DNA of 64,000 nt, from NCBI GenBank assembly GCA_033439265.1, contig JAVTVX010000017.1, forward strand, positions 6,842,001-6,906,000, written 5' to 3'. The notes beneath the pieces were generated by a model, which was not told where the DNA came from, did no database searches, and saw nothing but the letters and a program-made list of their open reading frames with translations. Position 1 is the stretch's first letter, and every line of letters starts with the position of its first letter. This document shows, one piece after another, positions 43,367-55,313 of the stretch. Source of the DNA: Dillenia suffruticosa. Taxonomy: Eukaryota; Streptophyta; Magnoliopsida; Dilleniales; Dilleniaceae. The position numbers were made by a program, and so were the translations under genes.

Positions 43367-46300
43367 ATTTGTGCAGTGAGTCTGCAATACTCTCTGTTTT
43401 GTTTCTGATTTTGCTAGCTTCTTTTTTTTTTTTCCTGAGAATGCCATGCATTGGTTTTTGATTGTTAAGGGAAAGAATGAAACTAAAAACTGAATGTGAG
43501 GACTTGTTCACCGGCTTGAGCTTGTTTTGCGCCGTGGCTAGTTGCATATAAACACTAAATTGATGATGCTTAACTCTCTAGTCTGCCTGATGTCTTAGCA
43601 ATTTCATAAAACAAGGAAGACTTGACGGGGGTTGCTTTCTTAGCATTGGAGTTCAAGTTAAAAATTAATTAGGGAAAATAAATCACAGAGGAAATCAATT
43701 CCTCTGGGAAGAGTTCAATGCCCAATTCATTCCATGTAGTTATGCTTTGTGGATATCATAGAGCGAGATACCACGACTCGTTGATCCCTGGCGAGTTTGC
43801 TAGGATCCTTGGGGGTGATAACACGTTTCGATCGTGCCAGGAAAAAGGGGGGGGGGGAGTATAAGGTACTGCACCTGTTTTCAAAGAGAGACTTAACCCT
43901 CTATTCGCTTTGAGCCTTAGCCCTGTTTGTGCAGGTTTTGTGAATTGGAACCCACCTGACCCTACTTGTAATAGTACTGTTTCGGGCCGCTCATTGTTGC
44001 ATCAATTGAGCCTGGTCAGCCAATCACCTGGGTTGCTTGAGGCATGGTGGATCAGCCATATAATGCTATGTCAATGGCTTGGAACTTGAGGCTTGCAAAG
44101 TTGCATATGCATTAATTGATGTAAAAAAGGCACCCTGCCTCTAAACTGTCGTTCATAATGTTTAGAAGCATTAAAATGATTGATAGCATCCAAAGTAGTT
44201 TGGAGTTACATAAGAAACGAGAGAAAATAGATGAAATAGTTGCCTAATGCACCAGTACTTGACTATGTTCCCTAAAAGTGCGCTTTTGTCAAACTGCAGC
44301 GAAGCCCAAATATGTCCATGCAGTAAATTTTCAAGAATCCAAAGACGTGACAATTTTATGATTAGATAAGTTCCACATGCCTTTGCCAAATTGGGTTTCT
44401 AATGTCTAAATATCTTGACAGGTAATTCACATATTTGTCGATTGCTGTGCAGAGACCTTTTAAACTAACTGACTTCATTCTTTGTATTTGCATTTAGAGT
44501 TTAGTATGTCTTGCAATGAATCTTGTAGCTATTTTCTTTTTGCAAGATCTTTGATAGCACAAGAGAAAAGTAGAGTTTTTACCAAAAAAAAACAAGATAA
44601 AAGTAGAGTATGTGGAGGGTACCAGATGGAGAAAAATATGTATAGGTTCGCATAAGTGATCATGCCAGCTCTAAGCTTGCATAGACAAGTGCTTATGTAT
44701 GATTTTACCAAAACATTGTTGTCTTGGCCTTCACTTGAAGGATTTCGTCTCCAGCTATCAATTGTTAATCCTCTGATATCGAAAGTAATCAGCCTTTCTA
44801 CCTCCAAAAAATATATGGAATGATTAAGAGTGGCGTGTATTAGGTTGATTGTTCCAGTTAAAGAGTAAAATAGTGCTTATCAGCTTAGGGAACTGAGTAG
44901 AAAGTCTGGTCTTGACATTTACAGTGCGCCCTGCATAGAGGTAATAGTTGGATGGAAAAGTTAATATTCAACTGTTAAAAATTTAGACCTCTCTTAATTA
45001 AAAAGTTACGCCGGGGATTTATTTTGCAGAAAAAATAAATAAATAAAACCCATGTATGACAATTGTACTCGATTTCAGGAGCCATTTTTATGTGGACGTA
45101 CTTCTATGCACTATTTTCCTCTTTTTAAATGTTAGACATAACTAATTACATTACCTTGGATGGCTTTGGATGCATAGGGAAATTTGGTGGAGAGCAAAAC
45201 TTGATTTGGAGTCCTTGAGGTATGCTTTGGCTTAATTTAAAAGTGAGTGCGGTCAGAAAGATACTAAACTTTGTATAAACGGAAAGACAGTCATTGAGGC
45301 CTTTTATGAGAGCTTCTTGTGCAGTAGTTACATCATTGTCCCCGGTGTTCGAACATCCCAAAAGCCTTTTCATTTGAGGGCAGGAATTCTTAATGCTTAA
45401 TTGATCTTTCAAACGGACTCGTGAAGACTTGCAGAATGTGCTTTTAGCACATCTTTGTTGTATCAATGCTCGAATGTGATTTTTAAGGATTTGATATTAA
45501 ATGCTACATGATTTCACAGTTTCTTTCTGTTTGTGACATTTTGTAATGCAATATGTTTCCAGCAAGGTTACCATTTAGATTTTCTTGACATGGGCACATC
45601 GTAATGGATGACGTGCATCTTTAACATCTGTTTAGTTTGTCAATGGATGGAGGCATAAATTTTTGCGAACTGTGTTAAAAACAGATCTGACAAAATGCCT
45701 ATGCATGACACAGATCCATCCTGGTATATGACCAGATTGAAATTTAAAATGGAAGAACTGTATAGCTGCATAATTTTATCCAGAAAAGAGGCCAAAAAAT
45801 TGTAGACCGTTCTTACTTACGATTATGTGGTATATCTACTACATTGGAATACAATAATTTGTGAAATGGGTGTCCCGGTCCTTGTTGAAGATGCGAACAA
45901 ACTCCATTTGTTTTGTGTTGAGTTTCCATATTCCTTGTGCCTGTTAAGAGATTTAAACATTAAACAAAACAAGGAATCAAGATGCAGGTACGTTTTAGCG
46001 AAAAAGTAGAAAGGGCATATGTTTATGGGTATATGGTGGATTATTGTGAATGTGACAGTGCTAGAAATACAACCATTGAATTGCATTTTCGTGGTTGGAA
46101 GATGAGGTATGTCTATCCATTATCCGGTTCTAGAAGCAAACCGTTCAAGAAATAGTTGCAGAATTTTGTTTCTGCACCCCATTGAGAATAGTGGGGAACA
46201 AAGAACTCACTCTTTTGAATTTCTCCCTCTTTTGCCCTTCTTTTCACTCCTTTCAAATGGTGCTGATGAGGCATCTGCCAATCTTGGAATTTGATTGCCA

Positions 46301-46520
46301 TGCTTGAGGTCTTATTTTCAGCAATGTTAGGGTTTTTGGCTAAATTGTCCTGCCAATTATTCTTAGGACTGGATTATGATTGGTGGTAAAAAGAGAAACA
46401 TTTAATGTGGAGCGGTCATTAAGTCCCTAACATCTCAAGACTGAATATGATAATTATCAAATTTTTTAGTTCAAGATAACAATATAGATATTCTTGGTTG
46501 CCGTGGTTCAAAACTTCCCG
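43367..46520. other. Intergenic; possible unassigned exons
   Basis: Begins with the F-box 3'UTR. A G-run at 43848-43857 sits in a moderately GC region (43690-44060) without an open frame. On the minus strand two stretches look protein-like: 45146-45466, ending CATCCAAAG/GTAATG (donor-like), and 44700-44807, ending near TTTTG/GTAAAA. I cannot connect them into a gene or identify a family. Confidence 0.4.
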
Positions 46521-47911
46521 TCATAATTTTTGTGTCCACATGGAGCTGTCGGCCCAGCTTTCTTTGGGCACCCAGATAGAAACACTGTACAAAGGCCTTG
46601 AGAACCAGCACAAAGAGAGTCCGCAATTCTCATGCTGCACCCAATAGCAACCAACAAACAGACCCATCAATAACTTGGCCTGTGAAATATTCGAGTGACT
46701 TAAAGCTATTCTTCTAAGACTTTTGAATGTGGAATATGCATCTTCCCACAAAATCTTTTCTTTTTTCTCGGCGGGAAACAATTTTATGCAATCCAATATC
46801 CTAGACCCCAGAAATTCCATTTCAATCAATCTAACATCCACACTGCAAAAACTTCGTACTAGTGAATCAGAAACTGCAGTGTAATGTTGAATGGCCTCAT
46901 TGAAGAACTCTAGAAAGGTCATAGATGGGACTCTAGAAAAAGATAGCGGGTCCTCTTCTACAAAAGTTAACATCTTTAAGGGCAATCTACATATGCCTTT
47001 GAAGAAGGTTTTGACCCATGTGGTGGTTCTGTGGGGCAAATGGAGCTGCTCTACCATACAGTTGGCTACTACTGGATGATTGATTTCTATCTTGTCGAAG
47101 TCTTCTTCCTTCTGAACTATAACATGATCAAACCTAAATGCTAATCCAAAAGAATTAGCAAATTCTGCGAGCCTGTTTCCTGTCTGTTGGATCATTCCCA
47201 CGTTTTGTGGGTTATTGGTTGCTACAGTTAGCCTTAAGGAAGCATTTCCTCTTGCTGCAATATCTGCCATTAATGGTGGCCATTGTGCTCCATCAGTTAT
47301 GCTTAGATCGACAATGTGAACTTCTGTGTCTAGGTGAGTTGCCTCCAGGATTGCCTGATTGGCAGTGAACTGCGTGAACTTCATGTAGGGAGAGAGCTCT
47401 CGGAGTATCTCAAATGTAGACAAGGTTGCCGCTTGTTCAGGAACAATAACCTGTACTGATTCTTCAAGCGGATCCATATTAGGGATCCTGGAGTGAAGGC
47501 CTTTAGTGAAAAAGATATAGAAGTAATAACACGGGCTTCCATTGTTTGGCAGATCATGAATGGTGTTGTATAGTCTGGAAACTATAGATGATGCAAGAGA
47601 CCAGTTGAAGTGTCAACAGCGTCAGCTGCTGCGAGTAAAAGATCAGTTATGCTCAAATCTGCCCTGGACTCATGGACGGCATCCAAGTAAAGGTCATCTT
47701 TTGATGACAAAGTGACATTTTCTTTGTCTTGAGGCCTCAACTGACTACCCGACTCCTTGCCATGGATTTGACTTGGGCGCATTATGTCATCAATATTGGT
47801 TTCTGTCAGCAGCAGCCATTCCTCAAACTGTTCAAAGGAGAAATTGTTTTGGGATGTATTTAGGAAGTTGGGAAGTTGGACTAGATTAGTCGATGGATAT
47901 CCAAGCGACAT
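46521..47911 (-). pseudogene. GRAS-family transcription factor gene with one frameshift
   Basis: Two frames join to one GRAS protein of about 463 aa. 47911-47609 encodes MSLGYPSTNLVQ to the first leucine-rich repeat (SITDLLLAAADAVDT). At about 47606-47608 one base seems missing: the original frame stops 22-24 nt later, while the next frame continues the domain (NWSLASSIVSRLYN) and stays open to the stop at 46521. GRAS motifs follow in order: FTANQAILEA, VHIVDLSITDGAQWPPLM (VHIID), the second leucine-rich repeat, RLIEMEFLGSRILD (PFYRE region) and the SAW end (NCGLSLCWFSRPLYSVSIW). Known: GRAS proteins are plant nuclear regulators. The FTANQAILEA region and general layout resemble NSP2/SCL26-type members linked to symbiosis signalling, but that placement is weak. 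Everything apart from the one indel is intact, so this is a recent pseudogene or a sequencing error. Confidence 0.75.
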
Positions 47912-48786
47912 TCAAATTCATTGATGTAGGAGGGTGGAGAAAGGCAATGCCATGGCTCATAATCTATTGACTTCATGGTTAGAACTCAAGTTGCTTTTGT
48001 TTGGTAATATGATCTTTGAGTGTTCTTATTGAGACACGAGTCATTGTGCTCTTGATTATAAAGGGATACGAAGGGAGATAATAAACAGACTCTCCGAATA
48101 GTCAAGTAGGTTTGTCATGTGTGTAGGAACCTTCATAGTTCACATGAAGGAATAACATTTGAAAACAATAAGCACGCATTCCACGTTGTCTCCTTGATTC
48201 CTGAACCTTAAAATTTTCAGAACACGCAAGATTCTGGATTTTTTTTTACAAGGATTCTTCTGCCCGTATATGGACCGTATCAAAGAAAGACCGATGAACA
48301 TTGTGGGAAATTTAACTCTGGTATCAGCAATTGGTGGGTTGAGAATCGTAGGTAGAAAAGGAACAACATGATTTGGTACAAACTAATGTTTAATTAAGAA
48401 CCGGATGGAGTGGTGACAAAAAGCAATCGAAATTCTTTTTGAATTATGTGTTGGTTGGTGGCACGTCACCCTTCACAATGACTGTTAAAGATGTTAAAAA
48501 TTATAATACCAAAAAAAAAAAAGATGTTAAAAATTAAGGGAATCTATGACGTGGTTAGACAATAATAGAACCTTAATCATGCAAACAGGGCTAAATGCAG
48601 AAGTCTTCTTGAACTTTTGATCATTATTAAATTAATCCCTGAATTTTTATTTATTTTTGCAAAGCCCCTCCCTTAATTTTGAATCGAAGTAAAATTGATC
48701 ATTTCATCCTCTTGGATCCAGAATACTACCCACTTGAATGTTACATGAAAACCGGGGGTGAACAGAGCTCCCACCTCTTCTTCTGA
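47912..48786. other. GRAS upstream region
   Basis: Presumed leader and promoter of the GRAS gene. A TATA-like CCCTTTATAATC (minus strand, about 48055-48066) lies about 145 nt above its ATG. Nothing else recognised up to the retrotransposon border at 48787. Confidence 0.4.
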
Positions 48787-49276
48787 TGTTGGTTATTGAT
48801 GCCCATTATGGGCATTTGGGTAATTAAGGAATGGGGTAACTCCCATCCTTAATTACCATTAACCAATATTTTGGTAACCCCCAACCAATTAAGTGGATTG
48901 GTCTTACCTTCCTTCTGAGAGAGAAAACAATAGAGGAAACTCTCCTTCTCCTACCTTGTGTGTGGAGAGAAGCCATGTGAGGCAACTATGGAGGCTAGGG
49001 TTTCACATATTCTCTAGAGAGAGAAACTAGAGAGAGGGATGGAGATTTTCGCGTAGGAAAATCTCCCATCGTCAGACGATTCACCGGACATGAGGATTGC
49101 GGCGTTGTGATGCTGTGGTGGTGATTCGACTAACCTCGTGATCACCATCCGACCGTGCGATCCGTTCGAGGGACATCGCGACACGGTAGATTTTGGAGAC
49201 CGCCCAATAGAGGTATTTATCCCGAAAATTCCGATCTATTTAATTCACGCTTCCGCATGCGCGATTAAATCCAACA
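48787..49276 (+). repeat. Element A LTR 1 (5' LTR), 490 bp
   Basis: Starts TGTTGGTTATTGATGCCC and ends GATTAAATCCAACA (inverted ends TGTTGG/CCAACA). I found no difference from LTR 3 in a base-by-base reading. Contains GA-rich AGAGAGAG words that may sit near the transcription start. Confidence 0.95.
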
Positions 49277-49277
49277 T

Positions 49278-49289
49278 TGGTATCAGAGC
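49278..49289 (+). other. Primer-binding site, initiator tRNA-Met
   Basis: TGGTATCAGAGC, complementary to the 3' end of initiator methionine tRNA, lies two bases after LTR 1. This is the usual primer of plant copia elements. Confidence 0.9.
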
Positions 49290-49789
49290 GGGTTGGATTT
49301 AATTTAAAATAATTTTCGGAATTATTTTTTTTTTGGGTTTAAAATTTTGGGGTCCGGATCACGGATGAGTTTCGTGAATCCGAGAACACCGTAGGAATAC
49401 CCATGGCCCAAGGATTACAAATATATTTTTTGTTTAATTTTCGGAGCATGTTTGGGCCATGAAATGTCCGGTCGAAGTTTGCGACCCTACGGACATAAAA
49501 CCCTTAGATCTGTAGCTTTAGAGGGCGGATCGATGCATGAAAAAATTATAAATGTGTTCCTTGCATCTAGATCTATTGTTTTATGTCTTTTATTGTGAGT
49601 TTTGGGTGCCGGAAACTGGGATTTCCGAATGGCCGCGGAGGGCCGCGACTGGGGTGGTTGATTTCCAGAATTTTTGGGATTGAATCCTCCTAAAATCGAG
49701 TGTAGGATGTTTGGAGGATACCTACAAATATTTCCCAGTCGAAAAATGCAAGAAAAAACAGCCGGATTGGTGTTTTCCAGAAAACGGGT

Positions 49790-50313
49790 CGAAAAACCCG
49801 TTACAGGACCCGTCGGGCGAAGAAGAACCGGCCCAGACCCGCGGGCACGTGACACGCACGCGCCAGGAGGCTCGTCTGCTAGGCGCGTGGACTTCACGCG
49901 CCACACAGGCGCGTGAACGGGCAGGGTCAGCGGATCGGGTCGGACCCTGACCCGGTCCGACCCGCAAACCGACCCGACCGGGTCGGACTCGAACCCGTTG
50001 ACCGGTCAGTCGGGTCAACCCCTGACCCGTTGACCGGGTCAGTCGGGTCAACCTTGACCCGTTGACCGACCCGGTCTGACCGGCTCAACACGGCTCAGCG
50101 CGTGAAGGCGCGTGAGCCGAGCCGCGCCAGGCGCGTGGCAGCGCGTCTGAGCCGGGCCGCGCGTCTGGCGCGTGAGCCAGACTGCTGCCAGCGCGTGGAG
50201 GCGCGTGGCAGCGCGTGGAGGCTCACCGCCGGCGCGTGGAGGCGCGCGGCGGCGCGTGGATCGCACCGCCGGCGAGCGGCGGCGCGTGACGGTCCCCGTG
50301 CGGCGCGTGAGAA
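49790..50313 (+). repeat. GC-rich GCGCGTG heptamer array in the element A leader
   Basis: Between primer site and gag lies a strongly GC-rich block in an otherwise AT-rich window. First come repeated GGGTCAACC, GACCCGTTGACC and GGTCAGTCGGGTC words (49940-50075), then 11 copies of GCGCGTG in about 215 bp (50097-50313). Long open frames on both strands here (49487-50360) are by-products of the composition. The same arrangement recurs in element B. Confidence 0.85.
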
Positions 50314-50619
50314 CGCTTAAAATTGAATTTTTTCAATTTTTGGGGGTCCTACATCCATAAATGTGACTTTTTGTGGGTTTTTGTATGCCGAATCACAATC
50401 CAAATGGTAAGATGCGATTCCAAGTTGTGGTGTATGGTGTCCGTTGACTCATACGCTCGCTTTGGGGTCGTATTCAAGTCATTTTGGTCTTGATGATTCG
50501 TAGGGCGTACAAAAATGAGATAATAAGCATCTCCAAGTCACAAATATCTCTCTTAATGCGTTGAGAACTGTCGTATTAAATTTTTTGTAAATTTTTGCAA
50601 GGAGAGTAAACTGAATGAT

Positions 50620-53600
50620 ATGATCTGCGCGATTTTATGAGTAGATTCGGTTTATTCTCGAGAGACAAAAATCTAACGGGAATCTGAGGCAAGAGATGAT
50701 GGGCCCCAGGGTGGGTACCGCGCCTCAGAATATACGAGATAAAGAGATCTATCGTGTATGGGACAAAAGATTTGTCAAGTTAGGGCAACGCTTAACAGTG
50801 GCATACACGATGACTTAGTCTCGTTTTTCGAGTCATATTTTATGAACACGTCGGTTCGACTCGTCCCATAAGAGCATAGTGTTGCTCTCTTCGGCTCCTA
50901 TGTGAGGATGCAGAAGAAAAGGGTTAATCATACAATGAAGCAAATGGCGAGTATGATCACCGAGTTAATATATACGGACGAGTAAATTTCGGATGAAATT
51001 TAGGTACTGGATGTGATCCAGTTTTTTACCTGATTCATGGGAAACCGTGAAATACTATCTCACATTTGACGAAAGTATTCGTACTTTCGTTGACGTGAGT
51101 ACATATTGTGATCTCGATGAGGAGCACCTAGAGGCGAGTAGGCCACACTCGAGTCATGCTTATTCAGAGGAGTCAAGTAAGGACTTCCCCGGCGCTAAGC
51201 CTAGCGAACGAGACTCGAGATCTAGGTAATAAAAATCATCCGACAAAACCGACAACGAGGTACAAGAACGCAAGAAGAAGGAATTTGTTTATACCAAAGA
51301 AATTGCTACGTTTGAGGTAGATTTGGTCATTTCGCTCGTGAGTGTGACTAGCAGAAATAAATATTCTTCTTCTTTACGTGGTGTGAGATTTTTCTCATTC
51401 ACTATAATACTCGCTGATTTCTCTTCTTTGAAATCAGGAGCAACCGACCACGTAACTCGAGATAGGAGTGCGTAATCCGTCAAGTGAATCCTTAAGTTTG
51501 GAGGATTTACGTTAAGGACAGAGCATTCGTCGTTGTCAGAGGGAACGACACTTGCTATGACGTCCTCAATATTGTAGGTATTTGACGGATCTACAAATTT
51601 GTACCTTGTCTAAAATTGACTACGATATGCGTGAAATTATTCCATTGTTTTTAATACGACAATTTTCTGAATTATTCTGGTTTTAATCCATGATGAAATG
51701 TATGCATTGGGTATTACTCTTTCTAATGGTTTTTTTAGTAGTTCTACTATTGACTTTACATCTGATTGCGTAGATGATGATGTAAATGAATGACATAGTA
51801 GACTTAGACACATGGGGTAAGAGATGATGAATCGGTTAGTAGCGAGAGGTTTCTTGGACCCGCTAACCAGATTCGAGTTACCCGTATGTGAGTTTTGCCT
51901 AGTCGGCAAAATGACGAGAAAACCATTTGGCGATGCAATGAGAGCTGGGACTCCATTGCAGTTAACTATTGTGTTTTCCTTCTTTTTATTGTGGTCTCAT
52001 GAGCATGAGAGCCGGAAATGGAGTTGTGTAAAAAATGATGCTTATAGACGCTTACGTGCGTTTCGGTTCATCTATCTGATCTCGCATCAGTCTGAGGCAT
52101 TAAACTGCTTCAGGAGGTTCATAAGCGAGATTGAGAGTCAATTAGACTCTTAGAACCGAGCGAGAACGCAAGTATTCGTCTAAACTACACATGGGACTCT
52201 GTTTCGATAAGAGTATTACGAGACTACTGACTAGTAGTCAGTTCCCCATTGAGCTTAGGACAGGGAGGCAGCCTGACCTTAGCCACTTGAGGTTATGGGG
52301 TTGTGCCACGATTTCTCGCATTCACACGGTGAGTTAGACCCGCGAGAAAATATGTGTTCCTACGCGAACACGAACGGCACTATAATCGAGATTGAGTCTC
52401 GTAATACTATATTTCTTGAGAATGATTTCCCTAAGAGAGGTGAAATCAATTTGGACCCTACCCTTTATGCGATGGATGAGCTTAGTGGCTCGGGGAGCCC
52501 AACGGCGGGATACAAGAATCCACTACGGATCTTGATCTCAGTGGGAGCGATCCATCAAGAGGTAAAGATTTTTCTCTCCTCCTAAGAGTATCGAGAATGC
52601 GTATTTAAACGTTGTTTCTCGATTGAGGGTGAGACCCTCGTTGCAAAAGATGAGAAATCTAAAACGGTCCGAGAGGCTCTCGAGAGTTCTGCAAAAGATG
52701 CAAAATACCGTTTATTGAAGGTCATAAATGAAGAGAAGGAATTGATGAGAATCAACGGGGTCTGGGACCTAGTTGATTTGCCTAAGGGCGGAAGAACTAT
52801 TGGGAACAAGTAGGTTCTCAAAGTCAAGATAAAGGTTAACGGATTGATGAAGAGGTAAAGGACCCGTCTAGTAACCAAGGGTTACACTTAGACTGTGGGG
52901 TGGACTATCGAGGAGTCATAGTCCAATTTATCTCGATCCGTTTATCTTTCAGCGATTGTCACGAACATGGATTAGGAGTCACATTACAAGGATGTAAATA
53001 CCGCTTTCGTATTGGAAGTAAAGATGAGGCGATCTACATGGAGCATCCCTCTGGGTTCGTTCTAGTAGATCAGATGTATAAGGTCTATTGATTTTCGAAA
53101 TCAACATATGACCTTAAGCCATCATCTAGACAGCGGCGCTTGAGATTTCACGAGAAGGTGATATCTTATGGTTTTGTAATGATCGAGTAGGATCATTGCA
53201 TATATCTGATACGTCCCGATGACTCCTTTATGAGCATGTTCGCATATGTAGGTGACATACTGTTGGCTGGGAACAACAGAGAGTATCTAATGACCATTGT
53301 AACATGGTTATGAGGTTTTAGTTCATTCTCAGATTTTGGATCCATAGGGATCGCTTGAGAATGGTGTTGACTCTCTAACAAGAGTTTTACATCAGGTAGA
53401 TTCTTAAGCATTTCGAGAAGAGCGATGACAACCTAAAAGATAAAAAGACCTGAATCTTGACACATGCCCTAGAATTTATAAAGAAATAAGGGAGATGAGT
53501 AGAATCCCTTATTCCAGTGCAAAATACATTTCTAGTGTATGCGATGAGGTATACACGTGTGATATACAATTTGATGTATGCGATGAGGCATACATGACCA

Positions 53601-54135
53601 GACATTTATTTTATGGTTAATCTAGTAAGTAGGTATTAATGGAATCCTGGAAGGGATCACTGTAGAGCAGTGAAAAAGGATTCCGAAATATCTCATTTGA
53701 ACTGCAGAGCTCTCCATGTGTTACGGATGAGGTGATTTGCGTTTTGTGGTTGAGATTCAGATACTGACTGGGAGTAGTGATCTGAATAAACGCAAAAGGT
53801 TTTATCTTCTTAGAGTAGTAAGAAGAGAACCAGTATATCTCTATTTACGATAGAGATTGAGCTAGTAGTGTGCTCAATTGCAGTTCATGAGAATAGTTGG
53901 CTTCAGAAATTTTTTGGAAGACTTAGGGATTGTGACAGATAGTGGGAGGTCAGTGATGATTATTGTGATAATCAGACCGACACTGTCATCAAAAGAGACC
54001 CTAAGTGTAATAGCAAAGCCAAACACATTAATACCGAAGACCACTATGAGAGATATTACCGAGAAGGGTATTGTGACATCTAAGTACACCTCAGCATGAG
54101 AGCTGATCTCTTCAGAAAACCCGTTGTGAGAGATT
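50620..54135 (+). pseudogene. Decayed gag-pol of element A
   Basis: Recognised by comparison with element B. Gag relic about 50620-51280; the zinc-knuckle segment near 51307-51350 has lost a Cys codon to TGA; the protease segment near 51420-51460 reads K-S-G-A-T where D-S-G-A-T is expected; integrase segments occupy 51790-52500 (CEFC is still visible). A reverse transcriptase start VWDLVDLPKGGR lies near 52759, interrupted by a stop after IGNK, with MEHPSGFVLV near 53037. The pol end (ADLFRKPVV) lies near 54108. Multiple stops and frame changes rule out any functional product. Confidence 0.85.
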
Positions 54136-55303
54136 CCTTTGTGAGGTAAGGAATCATTGGGTTTAGTGTACTTTAACATTTCTCCTTATATACTGTTTTA
54201 GATGCTTATTTTAATATATGACATGTATGCATTAATGAGTCACATATTTATTTCCTGCATCATTTGTTGTCATATATTGTGATATTGTGATAAAAGATGT
54301 GTCAGGCAGGCATGGTCGACTCTCTCACACGAGTGACCACCTCCGACTCTGAGTGAGCGGAGATGAGACGGATTCTAGTCGTAAGAGGCTTTGAGAGTAG
54401 CCCTACTAGAACATAAGTCGCCCTGATATGTGTTCAGGATGAGGTCATATGCGATATGACCGACATGGAAATACCCACATCCATGTTGCCTGTAAGCAGC
54501 CAGGTATGAGATCTCAGATATCACCTGCGATTTGTGATATTGTCTCTGAGTTGCTCTCTCTGAGATCTCTGGGTAAAGTCTTATGTGTAGACTGAGTCCC
54601 GTACCTGTACAGTGTTAGAGAAATCTGACATATGCCCTTTGAGAGATGGGGGAATAACACTGTGGCACGTGTTTCATACCACGTGTGATGAGACGACCAT
54701 GGGATAGTGGGAGCTATTATTTGAGACGATAGTTTGATCATGATCCCCGTTCCCACTGTGTGAGACCTGAGATCCATTGGGTGGGATCTCTTATGCCCTT
54801 ATTACTTTCGGCTGTCTCTAGAAGTATTGGTTCAGTGTTGCTACTTTAGTCTGTTTACCTATGGCCCGGAAGATAAATTGAGGTCTAAGGGGCAGGTCTA
54901 GGAAAGCAGCTGAATTGAGACCGATAGATTCGAGTTTGGGAAAAGGAAGGCCAATAGTCATTACATCATTGTTATGTATTCATAGGTCGACCTATTGTGT
55001 TAATCCATGTTGGGATTCAAACATAATAATGAATACATAGTCGAGCAAATTGATTGGGGATCACTTTCGATGAGGAAAGTGGCTCGATGGATGTAAATAC
55101 ATTGAGTCTGGGGTATAGCGAGTTATTTTTATACTAACAGTGACTTCTCGATCATCCTAACAGGTGTATCGAGAAGTCTTTGCTTGCAGGTGTACTCGCC
55201 GGTCGCACGACGCCCAATCCAGTATGAAGGTCCAGTAGGGTGATGTGATAAATCGCATGAGTTGCGATCTTGTGATTGACGGAAGTGAAATGCCCTAATG
55301 TGC
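54136..55303 (+). other. Element A 3' non-coding internal region
   Basis: About 1.2 kb between the pol relic and the polypurine tract, without open frame or recognised domain. Its last 132 bp (55182-55313) are duplicated downstream of LTR 2. Confidence 0.6.
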
Positions 55304-55313
55304 AAGTGGGAGA
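55304..55313 (+). other. Polypurine tract
   Basis: AAGTGGGAGA immediately before LTR 2 is the usual copia plus-strand priming site. The same sequence precedes LTR 3 at 55943-55952. Confidence 0.75.

Noticed and set aside
49487..50360. Long Arg/Pro/Ala-rich frames on both strands
   Set aside because: By-products of the GC-rich heptamer leader, where stop codons are rare in all frames.
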